Below are positions 17,303 through 26,336 of a stretch of 64,000 bases of DNA, piece after piece (the first letter of the stretch is position 1; the number at the start of each line of letters is the position of its first letter). Source of the stretch: Chitinophagaceae bacterium UBA4411 (GTDB taxonomy: Bacteria > Bacteroidota > Bacteroidia > Chitinophagales > Chitinophagaceae). The notes beneath the pieces were generated by a model. The model saw only the letters and a program-made list of their open reading frames with translations. It searched no databases and had not been told where the DNA came from. The stretch covers positions 77,267-141,266 of the forward strand of contig DGQP01000008.1 of NCBI GenBank assembly GCA_002400415.1, in the 5' to 3' direction. The position numbers and the translations under genes are program-made.

Positions 17303-18508
17303 TCAGAAAACATAGCCCAACTGGAAGGTCAGCGGGATCTTCAGCCCGTCATTTTGCGGATAAATATTGCCATTGGAATAATGGGCAATGCGGATGTTGG
17401 CATTCAGCTGCCTCTTTTTCCCGGTGAATGCACCCATGCCCATAAAATCATAGAAGGTAAAATGCTGGCCGGTGGCTTTATCATCAATGATCTTCTTTGA
17501 AATATACGTTGGCCCGGCCACGGAATATTCAAAGAAAAAATCAAGTGGTTTACTGCGGACAGCAGTGAAGCGGAAGACCGGCGAAAGTGAGGCCGTCATG
17601 AACCGGTCCGCCTTATCCCTGCTTTTCCAAAAGGAAATACCAGCCGCCCAGTCAAACGCAAATACTTTGCGGGTATGAAAAATATTCCGCTGGTAACTCA
17701 GCGTAAATCCCTGTTGAATATGTGCTTCACCACCCCAGAAAAAAGGAATGGCTCCTTTGGAAGCAAAATCATTTACGCCATAACCCAAACCATTCGTGGT
17801 ATAACCCGCCATGATAAATTGCTTGGGGAAAATATAACCACTGTTGGCATTTTGTTCCACAGTTTCCTTTGGTAAGGGCCGCATATGATAATGAAAACCG
17901 GCAGCAAGAAAAGTAGTCGCCGGCTGTTTTACTTTTTGATTGGCCGGTGACCATGCCGAACTGATCTGCAGGTCCCATTTCCGGTTGAGGTGGTATTGCA
18001 AAGCAGCACCGGCCAGCAATGTTGCATAATTCGCATTCTTTACCACCGGTACATTGTTTATACTGAATCCTTTTCTTGTGATGATACCCAAACCCGCCTC
18101 ACCAAACAGGGAAATTTTTTTATGTAAAGGAAGCTGCGAAGCCAGTGTCAGCCCTGCTACGTTCATCCACACCGTATGATCGGACTGATCAGCGCTGATT
18201 TTTTTATACTCCACCCAGCCAACAGGACGCATATAGCTGATCTGTGCAGAAAGATATTTATTGAACTGATGACCGAGTAAGATAATCCTGACTGCCGTAT
18301 GCGGCACTTTTACGGATTGTGCGGTAAAACCCGGTTCGAGCTGTGCATTGGAAAAAGCATAATTGATTGCGCCAATATTCACTCCCGTATAAGAATTTAA
18401 CAAACCCGGCGGGTATTGTGTCCTTGTAGCTGCCGGCTGTTGTGCAACTGCAAAAAAAGATTGGCAAAGAAAGATCAGCACTACAATTTGTCTCCTAAAT
18501 AACTGCAT
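17303..18508 (-). CDS. Outer-membrane protein with PagL-like lipid A deacylase domain
   Basis: 401 residues with a signal peptide ending FAVAQQ. Residues about 35-215 look like a small outer-membrane beta-barrel, and residues about 225-401 a second barrel. Near the end, IRIAHYSNGNIYPQNDG contains the His-x-Ser pair of the PagL lipid A 3-O-deacylase/acyloxyacyl hydrolase family. Deacylation of lipid A is a reasonable inference. It is translationally coupled to nagA (stop TGA and start ATG share one base). Confidence 0.8.
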   Translation of the reverse strand: MQLFRRQIVVLIFLCQSFFAVAQQPAATRTQYPPGLLNSYTGVNIGAINYAFSNAQLEPGFTAQSVKVPHTAVRIILLGHQFNKYLSAQISYMRPVGWVEYKKISADQSDHTVWMNVAGLTLASQLPLHKKISLFGEAGLGIITRKGFSINNVPVVKNANYATLLAGAALQYHLNRKWDLQISSAWSPANQKVKQPATTFLAAGFHYHMRPLPKETVEQNANSGYIFPKQFIMAGYTTNGLGYGVNDFASKGAIPFFWGGEAHIQQGFTLSYQRNIFHTRKVFAFDWAAGISFWKSRDKADRFMTASLSPVFRFTAVRSKPLDFFFEYSVAGPTYISKKIIDDKATGQHFTFYDFMGMGAFTGKKRQLNANIRIAHYSNGNIYPQNDGLKIPLTFQLGYVF

Positions 18509-19611
18509 CAGCTGATCAGTTTAATTACGTTCAGTTGTTCATCAAGAATAACCATTGCAGCCTCGCAGCCCTTTTCAATTTTTCCAAGCTGCTGGTCCAT
18601 CCCCATTACCTGTGACGGATATAAACTGCACATCCGCAACGCTTCTTCCGGGCTGGTTATTTTATTGGCGACAAGATTTTTTACTGCTTTTGCCATCGTC
18701 AATGCTGAACCGCTTAAAATACCGGCAGCTTCATATTTGTCGCCGTTCATTGCATGTTTGTAATGCCCTTCTGTTGTATCAGTTACTGCATCGGTGATCA
18801 CAAACAATCTTTCTTTCATTACCTGTTTGGCGATGCGGATGGCTGCATAATCAACATGAAACCCGTCGGGAATGATACTGGAAAACGTTTTATCATCATC
18901 CATCACTGCTCCCGCCAGTCCCGGTTCCCGGTGCTGTAAGGGGCTCATGGCATTGAACAAATGAGTGACGGTTGTTATACCATTGGCAAAACCTTCCCTG
19001 GCCTGCCGGTACGTGGCATCACTATGTCCGGCAGAAATGACAACCCCATATGAAAGAATAAGATCAATAACTTCTTTACTGCACACTTCAGGAGCAAGGG
19101 TGATCATTTTAATAACGCCTTTGCCATAATCCAGCAGTTCTTTTGCCTCAGCAAGCGTGGGAGTATGAATCAGCGTTTCAATATGAGCTCCTCTTTTCAG
19201 CGGGTTGATCCAGGGGCCTTCCAGGTGCAAACCCAATACACCCTTGCCTCCTTCTTTCCAATAAGCTTTCACCGCATCAATAGCCATGATAAACACATCC
19301 CGGGTATTGGTGGCTACCGTGGGCAGGCAATATGCTGCTCCGCCTTTATTACAATACGCATTCAGTTTATATAATGCATCCGCTTCAGGAAAAACGGATA
19401 ACAACTTACCATAGGCTCCATAGATCTGCAGGTCAATAAAGGCCGGGGCAATGATGCAATTATCAAAATGCTGAATCTCGCCGGGGACGGCAACAGACGA
19501 AAAAGGAGCTACCCGGGTAATAATATTATTCTCTGTAATAACAACATGATCCTGCAGCCAGGTCTCCCCGGTAAAAATACGGGGTGCTTTGTATATATTT
19601 TTATCCGGCAT
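18508..19611 (-). CDS. nagA: N-acetylglucosamine-6-phosphate deacetylase
   Basis: 367 residues from MPDKNIYKAPRIFTGE; a further upstream in-frame Met at 19668 lies inside the previous gene and adds an atypical leader, so 19611 is preferred. Removes acetate from GlcNAc-6-P in amino-sugar recycling. Motifs: PAFIDLQIYGAYG, LGLHLEGPWINP (metal-site Glu), SAGHSDATY and THLFNAMSPLQHREPG, and the catalytic Asp region FVITDAV. The first zinc motif HxH of other amidohydrolases is replaced by DLQIYG, as is usual in this family. Confidence 0.93.
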   Translation of the reverse strand: MPDKNIYKAPRIFTGETWLQDHVVITENNIITRVAPFSSVAVPGEIQHFDNCIIAPAFIDLQIYGAYGKLLSVFPEADALYKLNAYCNKGGAAYCLPTVATNTRDVFIMAIDAVKAYWKEGGKGVLGLHLEGPWINPLKRGAHIETLIHTPTLAEAKELLDYGKGVIKMITLAPEVCSKEVIDLILSYGVVISAGHSDATYRQAREGFANGITTVTHLFNAMSPLQHREPGLAGAVMDDDKTFSSIIPDGFHVDYAAIRIAKQVMKERLFVITDAVTDTTEGHYKHAMNGDKYEAAGILSGSALTMAKAVKNLVANKITSPEEALRMCSLYPSQVMGMDQQLGKIEKGCEAAMVILDEQLNVIKLIS

Positions 19612-19655
19612 ACTGTTCCCTGTAAAAATACAATCTGAAGCTGATCTTTGATCTT

Positions 19656-19970
19656 CTATAGTTTCCAAAACCGGCCAAACAGGCCAAGATAAGTATGCGT
19701 ATCACCATAAACAGGAACGCCCACATCAGTTTTTAATCCCGTGCCCGTTTGCAGGCTTTTCAGTTTTTTAATCTCTTTGCATTCTTTTACACTGCTGATG
19801 GAAAAAGCTTTGAGAAAAAAAAGACCGTAAGCCTGGTGTTTTATATAGGGCCTGCAGGCTGCATTCTTCATTTCAGTATCAATAAAAGCTGAAAACTTTT
19901 CCTCGGACGGAGAAGTAATAAATGCTATTACCAAAACCAATAGCAGCAGGTAACCCAGCCATCTCAACAT
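19656..19970 (-). CDS. Small membrane-anchored protein of unknown function
   Basis: 104 residues with one N-terminal membrane helix (WLGYLLLLVLVIAFI) followed by about 80 soluble residues (SPSEEKFSAFIDTEMKNAAC), resembling DUF4359-type proteins, whose role is unknown. It lies just ahead of nagA and may share its transcript. Confidence 0.6.
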   Translation of the reverse strand: MLRWLGYLLLLVLVIAFITSPSEEKFSAFIDTEMKNAACRPYIKHQAYGLFFLKAFSISSVKECKEIKKLKSLQTGTGLKTDVGVPVYGDTHTYLGLFGRFWKL

Positions 19971-20031
19971 TTAAATAGATTTACAGGAAAGATATCCAAC
20001 TTTTTCCGTCTTATAACCCGGAGGGAGTATT

Positions 20032-20721
20032 TTACCCCGTTACAAACCGGTAACCAATTCCCTTGATGGTAATAATCTCTAAAGAAGGATCGTCTTTTAA
20101 ATAACTGCGGAGCTTGGTGATATAAACATCTAAATTGCGGCTGTTGAAGAAGGAATCATTACCCCATAACAAATTCAGGATGTCTTTGCGGTCAATCACA
20201 GCTGACCTGTTTTCGTATAATAATTTCAGCAGCTCACTTTCCCGGTAAGAGAGTTTTCGTTCCTCCCTGCCATTGGCCAGCACCTGGCGGTGTAACTGGA
20301 AAGTATATTTTCCGAAGGCAACCATGTCCCCGGTTACCCTGGTCATTCCTTCCGCTTTGTTCCGCAATAAGCTCTGTATACGGACAATAAGTTCTTCCAT
20401 GCTGAACGGTTTACGTACATAATCATTACCACCCAGTGAAAAGCCTTTCACCACATCTTCAGTCTGCGTCTTCGCTGTTAGGAAAATGATCGGCACTGTT
20501 TCATCCAGTTCTCTTATCTCATCAGCAATGGTAAAACCGTCTTTGTTCGGCAGCATCACATCCAGCACGCAGATATCAGGATGGGCTTGTTTAAACACAT
20601 CCAGTACTTTGGCGCCATCGCTTTCCATGGTGACGGTAAAGCCCCTGCTCTCTAAGCTTTCTCTCACGATCTTCCCCAGGAAAAGTTCATCCTCCACGTA
20701 AAGGACTTTTGTTGTGCTCAT
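20032..20721 (-). CDS. OmpR-family response regulator
   Basis: 229 residues. Receiver domain 1-120 with acidic pair EDE, phospho-Asp about residue 53 (ICVLDVMLPNKDGF) and Lys in FLTAKTQ. The C-terminal winged helix has ERKLSYRESELLKLLYE and LDVYITKLRSYLK. It overlaps the upstream kinase by 4 bases (ATGA), so it is its cognate regulator. Candidate target sites are the 20-bp elements at 22490-22509 and 45210-45229 (see findings). Confidence 0.95.
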   Translation of the reverse strand: MSTTKVLYVEDELFLGKIVRESLESRGFTVTMESDGAKVLDVFKQAHPDICVLDVMLPNKDGFTIADEIRELDETVPIIFLTAKTQTEDVVKGFSLGGNDYVRKPFSMEELIVRIQSLLRNKAEGMTRVTGDMVAFGKYTFQLHRQVLANGREERKLSYRESELLKLLYENRSAVIDRKDILNLLWGNDSFFNSRNLDVYITKLRSYLKDDPSLEIITIKGIGYRFVTG

Positions 20722-22442
20722 CGTTGTTGCTTCGGTAAGTTGATAATAAATGCCGATCCCGTACCCGTTCCGCTTTCCACCGCAATGGTTCCCTTGTGTT
20801 TTTTTACCACATGCGCCACATAGCTCAGCCCTAATCCATATCCTTTGGCATTATGCGTATCACCATGGGGAATACGGAAAAACTTGTCAAACACTTTGTC
20901 TTTATACTCAACAGGGATGCCGATACCATTATCCGTCACTTTCAATTCAATCGTCTCTTCCTTTTCTTCCAAACTAATCTGCACCTCCGGGTTTTCCCTG
21001 CCATACTTCAGCGCATTGTCTAATAAATTGAACACCACACTCAGCATATGCAGACGGTCGGCCTGCAGGCTGCAATCCCCTTCTGTATTCACCGTCACGG
21101 TTCCCCGGTATTTCTCTGTTTGCAGGCGCATGGAAGCCACCACTTCTTCCACCACATCGGCCAGGTTCAGCAGTTCGTATTTCAGTTCGATCTCTTTCTT
21201 TTCAAACATCGATAATTTCAGCACTTTATCAACCAGCAGGTTCAGGCGCTGCAGTTCATTCTGTGAAATATCCAAGTATTCCCGGGTGCGCTGCGGGTTA
21301 TCAATAGCATTGAAACTCTTCAGCGCTTCAATAGCCACCCCCACCGTAGCGATTGGTGTTTTCAGTTCATGGGTGATATTGCTGATGAACTCATTCTTCA
21401 GGTCCGCCAGTCTTTTTTGCTGCATCATATTGCGGTAAAGCAAAACAAAAGAGGCAATCGTGATACCCACCAGCAGTAACGAAAACAGTACCGGCAGTTT
21501 CAGCTGACCCAGCATATAACTCCATGTATCCTGCAACGTGTAGGAAAAATGCGTGGGTTTTGAAAAACCAAGCGTCACCGCATTGGCAGGAACAGCCTGC
21601 ATGCTGTCTAAGCGGCTCACGGCAAACCCCACAGCAATTTTTTCGTCCTTCAGCCTTTTGGCAAATGCTGAATCAATTTCTTTCAAGGTAACGGAGTCTT
21701 TCTGCGACAGGGAATCCACATCATATAAAAAACGGAACACTGATTTTTCACCGGTCTTTTTAAGATCCGGTGCGGCAACCAGCACACCCGGTGGCTCCTG
21801 CATATCCGTCATCTCCTTTTCAATAAAAATATTATTCCCGGTCTTGCCTTTAAAAGAAAAAGCAGAGTCAGGTATTTTCCCGCTCTTGCTGCTGTAAGTG
21901 ATCGTTACACTGCCGGCAGTTGATGGCCCGCTTTTATTCACGTGAATATCCCGGATCATTTCCGGGTTCGGAATCAGGGAGTCGATACGTTTCCCGATCC
22001 CGACGGAATGAATTACCGTCCGTATTCTTCCACTGCTGTCCCCGATCATTCTCCGTACCAGTGAATCATTATTTCCCCGCAGCAGCATGATCATGCCGGT
22101 ATCCCGCCGCAGTGAATCCTTTAATCTTTCCTGCAACAGGTTCAGTACAGAAATAGCCGGTTCCGAAGGAGAGACGGTCCGGCTGACACGCCGGGTGCTG
22201 CTTTTATTGCCGGAGACCGTTACGCCAGCTATTCTAGTGGTATCAAAACTGAGGCTGATCGTTTCTAATTTCAGTTTGCCGGCCTGCAATTGCAAAATGG
22301 TTTGCCGGAAGGCGGCTGCTGTTTTGATATCAAGGTTCTGTTTCTCCCGGTCATAGTTATTCTTCAGCCAGTAGCCCTGGAAACCACAGATGCCGAGAAT
22401 GGCAACCATCATCAATATAGCAGAACCCCGTATTTTTTTCAT
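20718..22442 (-). CDS. Sensor histidine kinase
   Basis: 574 residues. TM1 at about 7-25, a periplasmic sensor region of about 290 residues, TM2 at about 320-342, then HisKA with phospho-accepting His about 358 (SNITHELKTPIATV) and HATPase (LLDNALKYG, VTDNGIGIP, GYGLGLSYV). This layout is that of RprX-like kinases of Bacteroidota. Signal unknown. A good -7 box (22453-22460) precedes it and the gene is divergent from a GLPGLI gene, its likely target. Confidence 0.94.
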   Translation of the reverse strand: MKKIRGSAILMMVAILGICGFQGYWLKNNYDREKQNLDIKTAAAFRQTILQLQAGKLKLETISLSFDTTRIAGVTVSGNKSSTRRVSRTVSPSEPAISVLNLLQERLKDSLRRDTGMIMLLRGNNDSLVRRMIGDSSGRIRTVIHSVGIGKRIDSLIPNPEMIRDIHVNKSGPSTAGSVTITYSSKSGKIPDSAFSFKGKTGNNIFIEKEMTDMQEPPGVLVAAPDLKKTGEKSVFRFLYDVDSLSQKDSVTLKEIDSAFAKRLKDEKIAVGFAVSRLDSMQAVPANAVTLGFSKPTHFSYTLQDTWSYMLGQLKLPVLFSLLLVGITIASFVLLYRNMMQQKRLADLKNEFISNITHELKTPIATVGVAIEALKSFNAIDNPQRTREYLDISQNELQRLNLLVDKVLKLSMFEKKEIELKYELLNLADVVEEVVASMRLQTEKYRGTVTVNTEGDCSLQADRLHMLSVVFNLLDNALKYGRENPEVQISLEEKEETIELKVTDNGIGIPVEYKDKVFDKFFRIPHGDTHNAKGYGLGLSYVAHVVKKHKGTIAVESGTGTGSAFIINLPKQQR

Positions 22443-22452
22443 GATGTGATTA

Positions 22453-22460
22453 CAAATGTA
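22453..22460 (-). promoter_or_regulatory. -7 box of the kinase/regulator operon
   Basis: On the minus strand the sequence reads TACATTTG, a match to TAnnTTTG, 10 bases before the kinase start codon. Confidence 0.55.
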
Positions 22461-22489
22461 CTGCTTTGCCAGAGGCCTTCTCAGCGCCT

Positions 22490-22509
22490 TTAACCTTTAT
22501 TAACCTTAA
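22490..22509 (+). promoter_or_regulatory. Putative response-regulator box 1
   Basis: TTAACCTTTATTAACCTTAA holds a direct repeat of TTAACCTT with a 10-bp step. 18 of its 20 bases recur at 45210-45229 (minus strand). It lies between the divergent kinase and GLPGLI promoters, 38 bases before the GLPGLI -7 box. Confidence 0.6.
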
Positions 22510-22547
22510 TGAAAGGTGGGTTAACCTGCTTTCCTTTTCCGGCCTTT

Positions 22548-22555
22548 TAGCTTTG
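22548..22555 (+). promoter_or_regulatory. -7 box of the GLPGLI gene
   Basis: TAGCTTTG matches TAnnTTTG and lies 17 bases before the start codon. Confidence 0.55.
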
Positions 22556-22572
22556 GAGCAAAATCAACAACA

Positions 22573-23382
22573 ATGAAAAAGACAGTTATCCTCGGTTCTG
22601 CCCTTTTTGCAGTTTTTGCCGCCGCGGCGCAGCAAAAAGAAGGAAAAGTGATCTATGAAAGGACCGTACAGGTGCAGATCAGTTTCAGCGGCATGAATGA
22701 AGAAATGCAGCGCATGATCCCCAAAACAAGAACGGATAAATTTGAACTGACATTTGGCAATAACCAATCTCTCTGGCGGCAGGCCGAACAGGAGAATGAA
22801 GACGATGGTAATTTCACCAGCGCTGATGGTGGTATGCAGATCCGGACTTTCTCAGCCGGATCCAATGATGTGGTCTATACCAATTTTGACAAGGGTACCA
22901 AAGTGGAAAAAAAGGAGTTATTTGACAAGGTTTTTATTATTGACGACAGCACCCGCCCGATGAAATGGAAAATGACCGGCGAAACAAAAACCATTCTCGG
23001 CCATAACTGTATGAAGGCGGAAGCCACGCAAACGAGAAAGCGGATGCAGATGAATATGGACAACGGCAAAATGGAACGCAGGGAAGTGAACGATACCGTA
23101 CTGGTGGTGGCCTGGGTGGCCAGTGATATTCCTGTTGCTGCCGGGCCGGCCGAATACCAGGGACAGTTGCCCGGTTTGATCCTTGAAATCGATGTTAACA
23201 AAGGCCAGCAAAGCTTTAAAGCCATATCCATTAACCCCAAAGCAGATATTGCTTCTATTAAGGAACCCACCGGTAAAAAACGTTATACTGCTGCTGAATT
23301 CAATAAAGAAAGAGAAAAGATGATGAACGATATGCAGCAAAATGGCAGCGGACCGGGACGGACACTGCGGTTCAGCAATTAA
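22573..23382 (+). CDS. GLPGLI family secreted protein
   Basis: 269 residues with a signal peptide (VILGSALFAVFAAAAQQ) and the family signature AEYQGQLPGLILEIDV near residue 198. GLPGLI proteins are periplasmic or surface proteins of Bacteroidota with unknown function, frequently linked to outer-membrane receptors of the type found here at 42332-45154. The shared upstream element at the same spacing supports that link. A strong terminator follows. Confidence 0.9.
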   Translation: MKKTVILGSALFAVFAAAAQQKEGKVIYERTVQVQISFSGMNEEMQRMIPKTRTDKFELTFGNNQSLWRQAEQENEDDGNFTSADGGMQIRTFSAGSNDVVYTNFDKGTKVEKKELFDKVFIIDDSTRPMKWKMTGETKTILGHNCMKAEATQTRKRMQMNMDNGKMERREVNDTVLVVAWVASDIPVAAGPAEYQGQLPGLILEIDVNKGQQSFKAISINPKADIASIKEPTGKKRYTAAEFNKEREKMMNDMQQNGSGPGRTLRFSN

Positions 23383-23409
23383 TCAATAAATAACTCCCCG
23401 TAAATTATT

Positions 23410-23443
23410 AAAAATCCATTAGCCATCAGGCTAAGGGATTTTT
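23410..23443 (+). terminator. Rho-independent terminator after the GLPGLI gene
   Basis: Arms AAAAATCCATTAGCC and GGCTAAGGGATTTTT pair at 14 of 15 positions around loop ATCA; the right arm ends in a T-run. Confidence 0.8.
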
Positions 23444-23571
23444 AATTAAAGTTCTCCGGCAGGCTGAAAAAGACTTCCTAACTTTAAGATAGCTGGTACA
23501 GGTTTGTACTGATAGTCAATATAAAACTGTACCAGAAGTGACGCCAATCTACGTGTTAGCAGCAACCTTAA

Positions 23572-24480
23572 ATGACAAATCCTTTAACAATGAATATTTT
23601 CTTAATCATACCGTTCAAATCTGAATTTGAAGATGTCTACGAAGTTGTAAAACTTGCTGTATCAAGTGTTGGACATACAATAACAAGAGCAGAGGATTTT
23701 GTCTCTACTAAAACTAACCCAATTAGAAAACAAGTTGAAAAAGCAATCACAGAATGCGATATCTTAATTGCTGACGTTACAAAATACGACATGACAAAAG
23801 GTTTTGGAAGTAATGTAAGAAGTGAATTTCTTATTGCCCAAACACTTAATAAACCAATTATTCCAATCTGTGATAGAGGTACAGATTTATCGATTGACAT
23901 TTCCCATTATCAAGCAATCCTGTACGACCGACTTAGAATGCAAGAAACTCTCGTTAGACCTTTGGTGAGTTATTTAAGTCGAAACAAGTCAGTGGAATTT
24001 TTACTCGAAAAAACTAAAGACAACAAAGCTCAAAAAAATGTAAAATCCATTTTTGTTAGTTATTCTCATACGGACACAGAATATTTAGATAGACTAAAAA
24101 TTCATTTAAAACCTTTCGAAAAGAAAGGCCAAATAGATTTGTGGGTCGACACGAAAATTAAGGCTGGCGAAAAGTGGAGAGAAAAAATAAATAATGCTCT
24201 TGAGAAATCAGTTATAGCAATCCTGTTGATTAGTGCGGACTTTCTTGCATCCGATTTTATTATAGACAATGAACTACCACCCATACTCAAAGCAGCAGAA
24301 GAAAATGGAAAAGTTATTCTGCCAATAATTGTGAAACCTTGTAGGTTTACTAGCGACGAAAATCTAAACAGATTTCAAGCAATAAATGACCCTAAGCATC
24401 CTTTAAGCAAATTGAATGAAAACGACAAAGAGGAAACATACGTTAAAGTTGCAGATTTGATTGACAATTTAGTAAAATGA
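23572..24480 (+). CDS. Two-domain TIR protein (deoxyribosyltransferase-like + TIR), putative defence protein
   Basis: 302 residues (Met at residue 7 is an alternative start). Residues about 7-115 resemble the nucleoside 2-deoxyribosyltransferase-like fold found in immune effectors: CDILIADVT (62-70) and NVRSEFLIAQTLNKPIIPI (81-99). Residues about 157-260 form a TIR domain: KSIFVSYSHTDTEYLDRL, then VIAILLISADFLASDFI and DNELPP, in which E234 is the candidate catalytic Glu of an NAD-cleaving TIR. Bacterial TIR proteins of this type act in abortive anti-phage immunity or signalling; that role is inference. The gene starts 17 bases after the unit boundary and is AT-rich. It is the only gene of its cassette. 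Confidence 0.8.
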   Translation: MTNPLTMNIFLIIPFKSEFEDVYEVVKLAVSSVGHTITRAEDFVSTKTNPIRKQVEKAITECDILIADVTKYDMTKGFGSNVRSEFLIAQTLNKPIIPICDRGTDLSIDISHYQAILYDRLRMQETLVRPLVSYLSRNKSVEFLLEKTKDNKAQKNVKSIFVSYSHTDTEYLDRLKIHLKPFEKKGQIDLWVDTKIKAGEKWREKINNALEKSVIAILLISADFLASDFIIDNELPPILKAAEENGKVILPIIVKPCRFTSDENLNRFQAINDPKHPLSKLNENDKEETYVKVADLIDNLVK

Positions 24481-24499
24481 AAATATCAACATTTACAAA

Positions 24500-24708
24500 G
24501 GCTGCTGCTAACATTGGTATTTGCAAAAGCTGGGCTGACGTAAGCCGTGTTTCAACTTTTTGTTTTTCAATTTGGCTTCATATCGGGCAGACGAATAACT
24601 ATTTAGCTATGTGCAAATCATCTACTTTTAATTATAAATTTAGCTTCAGGTAGCCGGGCGGTCGGAAGTCTATTTCCCAGCCTTCGCAAATACCTGTTCG
24701 TAAGCTGC
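24500..24708. repeat. attC-like site A/B
   Basis: Outer left core GCTGCTAAC (24504-24512). Inner arms GGTATTTGC (24516-24524) with GCAAATACC (24686-24694), and GCTGGG (24529-24534) with CCCAGC (24676-24681), pair perfectly. The right core is CGTAAGCTGC (to 24708). A 140-base centre with GGGCTGACG is unusually long for an attC site. Confidence 0.72.
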
Positions 24709-24742
24709 AACCAAACACGACCATTCCGTAACGACAAAGCAA

Positions 24743-25267
24743 ATGGATAAAGTAACATTTAGACAACATCTTGACCAAGCGACAACAATGTTAGTTGACT
24801 TTACCCAAACACTTAGTTACAATGACATTGCAGACAATTATAAATATCGCATTACACCAAATTCAAGGACAGTTGACAAAGACGATGAACACTTGACTGA
24901 TAATGAAATTGCGGTGCTGAACATTTGGAATAAATACGAGAACAGGATTTTGACCGCCGACCAAATTGTTGACCTTTTTCATCACAACAATCAAGTTCCA
25001 GTTTGGGTTGACACGACAATTTATGAGGCAGGACAAGATGTTACAATCATTGACTTGTTTTGTAGCAGACGACTTCGTGACGACAACGAACTATACCACC
25101 AAGGACAAATAATGCCTTTTCATTTACAAGTAGCGACACCACCAGACCATTTAAAAGTTGAAAAGAATGGTAAGTTTGACGTTAATTGGAGAAAGCGACT
25201 TGACGATGAAAGGAAGTCTAAAACTTTGTTGACACGGCTTAAAACGTTGTTGGGTTTGACAACATAA
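24743..25267 (+). CDS. Hypothetical cassette protein
   Basis: 174 residues, no family recognised. Charged and soluble, rich in Asp and Thr, with a central stretch ILTADQIVDLFHHNNQVPVW and TIIDLFCSRRLRDDNELYH. No signal peptide or membrane segment. It is the only gene of cassette B, which starts 43 bases upstream and ends 26 bases after the stop codon, a tight fit typical of cassettes. Confidence 0.7.
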   Translation: MDKVTFRQHLDQATTMLVDFTQTLSYNDIADNYKYRITPNSRTVDKDDEHLTDNEIAVLNIWNKYENRILTADQIVDLFHHNNQVPVWVDTTIYEAGQDVTIIDLFCSRRLRDDNELYHQGQIMPFHLQVATPPDHLKVEKNGKFDVNWRKRLDDERKSKTLLTRLKTLLGLTT

Positions 25268-25292
25268 CAAGACAGATACACAAACCCACATT

Positions 25293-25437
25293 GGCTGCAG
25301 CTTACATGGGTTTTGTGTTATGGCGGGCTGACGAACAAAGGCTTATCTTTAGTTTTTCAATTGGGCTATTGGTTATGGGTTGGGCTGACGTTCCCTGATT
25401 CCCACCACAACACAAAGCCCTAAAACGTACCGCAGCC
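25293..25437. repeat. attC-like site B/C
   Basis: Left core GGCTGCAGCTTAC (25293-25305), inner arms GGGTTTTGTGTT (25308-25319) and AACACAAAGCCC (25409-25420) pairing at 11 of 12, then GGCGGG against CCCACC. GGGCTGACG occurs twice (25325-25333, 25382-25390). The right core is CGTACCGCAGCC. Confidence 0.75.
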
Positions 25438-25455
25438 ATCTATCTCACAATACTT

Positions 25456-26160
25456 ATGAGTAACGAGAAAGAAAAACATACCAAGTCAAACTTAGAAGCC
25501 AGTGACACACGGTTTCACATGACACTTTTTGGTTCCTTAGTCAACTATAATGAGAAACGTCCGCCACTTCTATATTATGTAGAGAACGGTAATGCAATCG
25601 CAGGCTATGATCAGCTCGCTTGCGATTACAAGATGGCCGCGGATTTACTCATAGATACAAGCAAAAAAAGTGGGCTTGGAAATTGGTTTGCTCCGACCCT
25701 GTTGGTTGTGCGCCAGACGCTCGAATTAGCACTCAAGGCACTTCTTGAAGCTACAGTCGATCGAGGAAATTCCTCTAATAAAAAGATTATGTTCTCGCAT
25801 GACCTATGGGGAATATGGGCGGAGTGCCGACGTTGGCTGGAAGACAACGGGTATTCATTCCTTAAAGACGTGAGACTCGAAACCGCTGAATGGGTGATCG
25901 AAAACTTTCATGCAGTTGATCCTACAGGTGATCTATTTCGGTTTGCACACTCAAAACACGAGGCCTTCAAACGGAAAAAAACATACGACCGTGCGGGAGT
26001 TAATGACGCTGTTTTTGTCGATTATTTTAATGCCGCTTGGGACTTTCTTAATCACTGGCATGGGGTATTAGTTATGGAGTGGATGGAAAGAGAAGCGTTA
26101 AGAGACGGTATTTCGTATACGAAGCCTTTTGATCCCGATGATTTTCCTCGAGAGGATTAG
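25456..26160 (+). CDS. Hypothetical cassette protein, possibly helical HEPN-like
   Basis: 234 residues, not firmly recognised. Largely helical: LLVVRQTLELALKALLEATV is followed by FSHDLWGIWAECRRWLED, a helix-helix arrangement reminiscent of HEPN-type proteins, but the RNase motif R-x4-6-H is not evident. The C-terminal FNAAWDFLNHWHGVLVMEW is also helical. Codon use looks richer in GC than in cassette A. It is the sole gene of cassette C. Confidence 0.65.
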   Translation: MSNEKEKHTKSNLEASDTRFHMTLFGSLVNYNEKRPPLLYYVENGNAIAGYDQLACDYKMAADLLIDTSKKSGLGNWFAPTLLVVRQTLELALKALLEATVDRGNSSNKKIMFSHDLWGIWAECRRWLEDNGYSFLKDVRLETAEWVIENFHAVDPTGDLFRFAHSKHEAFKRKKTYDRAGVNDAVFVDYFNAAWDFLNHWHGVLVMEWMEREALRDGISYTKPFDPDDFPRED

Positions 26161-26194
26161 AATACATTTTCTAACAATGCTTTGGTGAAGAAAC

Positions 26195-26332
26195 GGCGGC
26201 TAACAAGGTTTTGTGTCATAGCGGCAGATGAACATGACCTGATCGGCAGTAATTCTATTTAACTTTAGTGCATAGGCTGAGCTTTTGTTCCCTGAATATC
26301 GCCACGAACACAAAGCCCTGGCCGTTAGGTGC
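26195..26332. repeat. attC-like site C/D
   Basis: Left core GGCGGCTAAC (26195-26204), inner arms GGTTTTGTGT (26207-26216) and ACACAAAGCC (26308-26317) pair at 9 of 10. The right core GTTAGGTGC (26324-26332) begins with GTTAGGT, a full match to the integron consensus GTTRRRY. Inner sequence is similar to site B/C. Confidence 0.75.
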
Positions 26333-26336
26333 TATT

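Noticed and set aside
23490..23540. Inverted repeat CTGGTACAG/CTGTACCAG just before the first cassette, considered as an attI-like primary site
   Set aside because: Position is suggestive, but without an integrase and with no similarity to the other sites the role cannot be supported.
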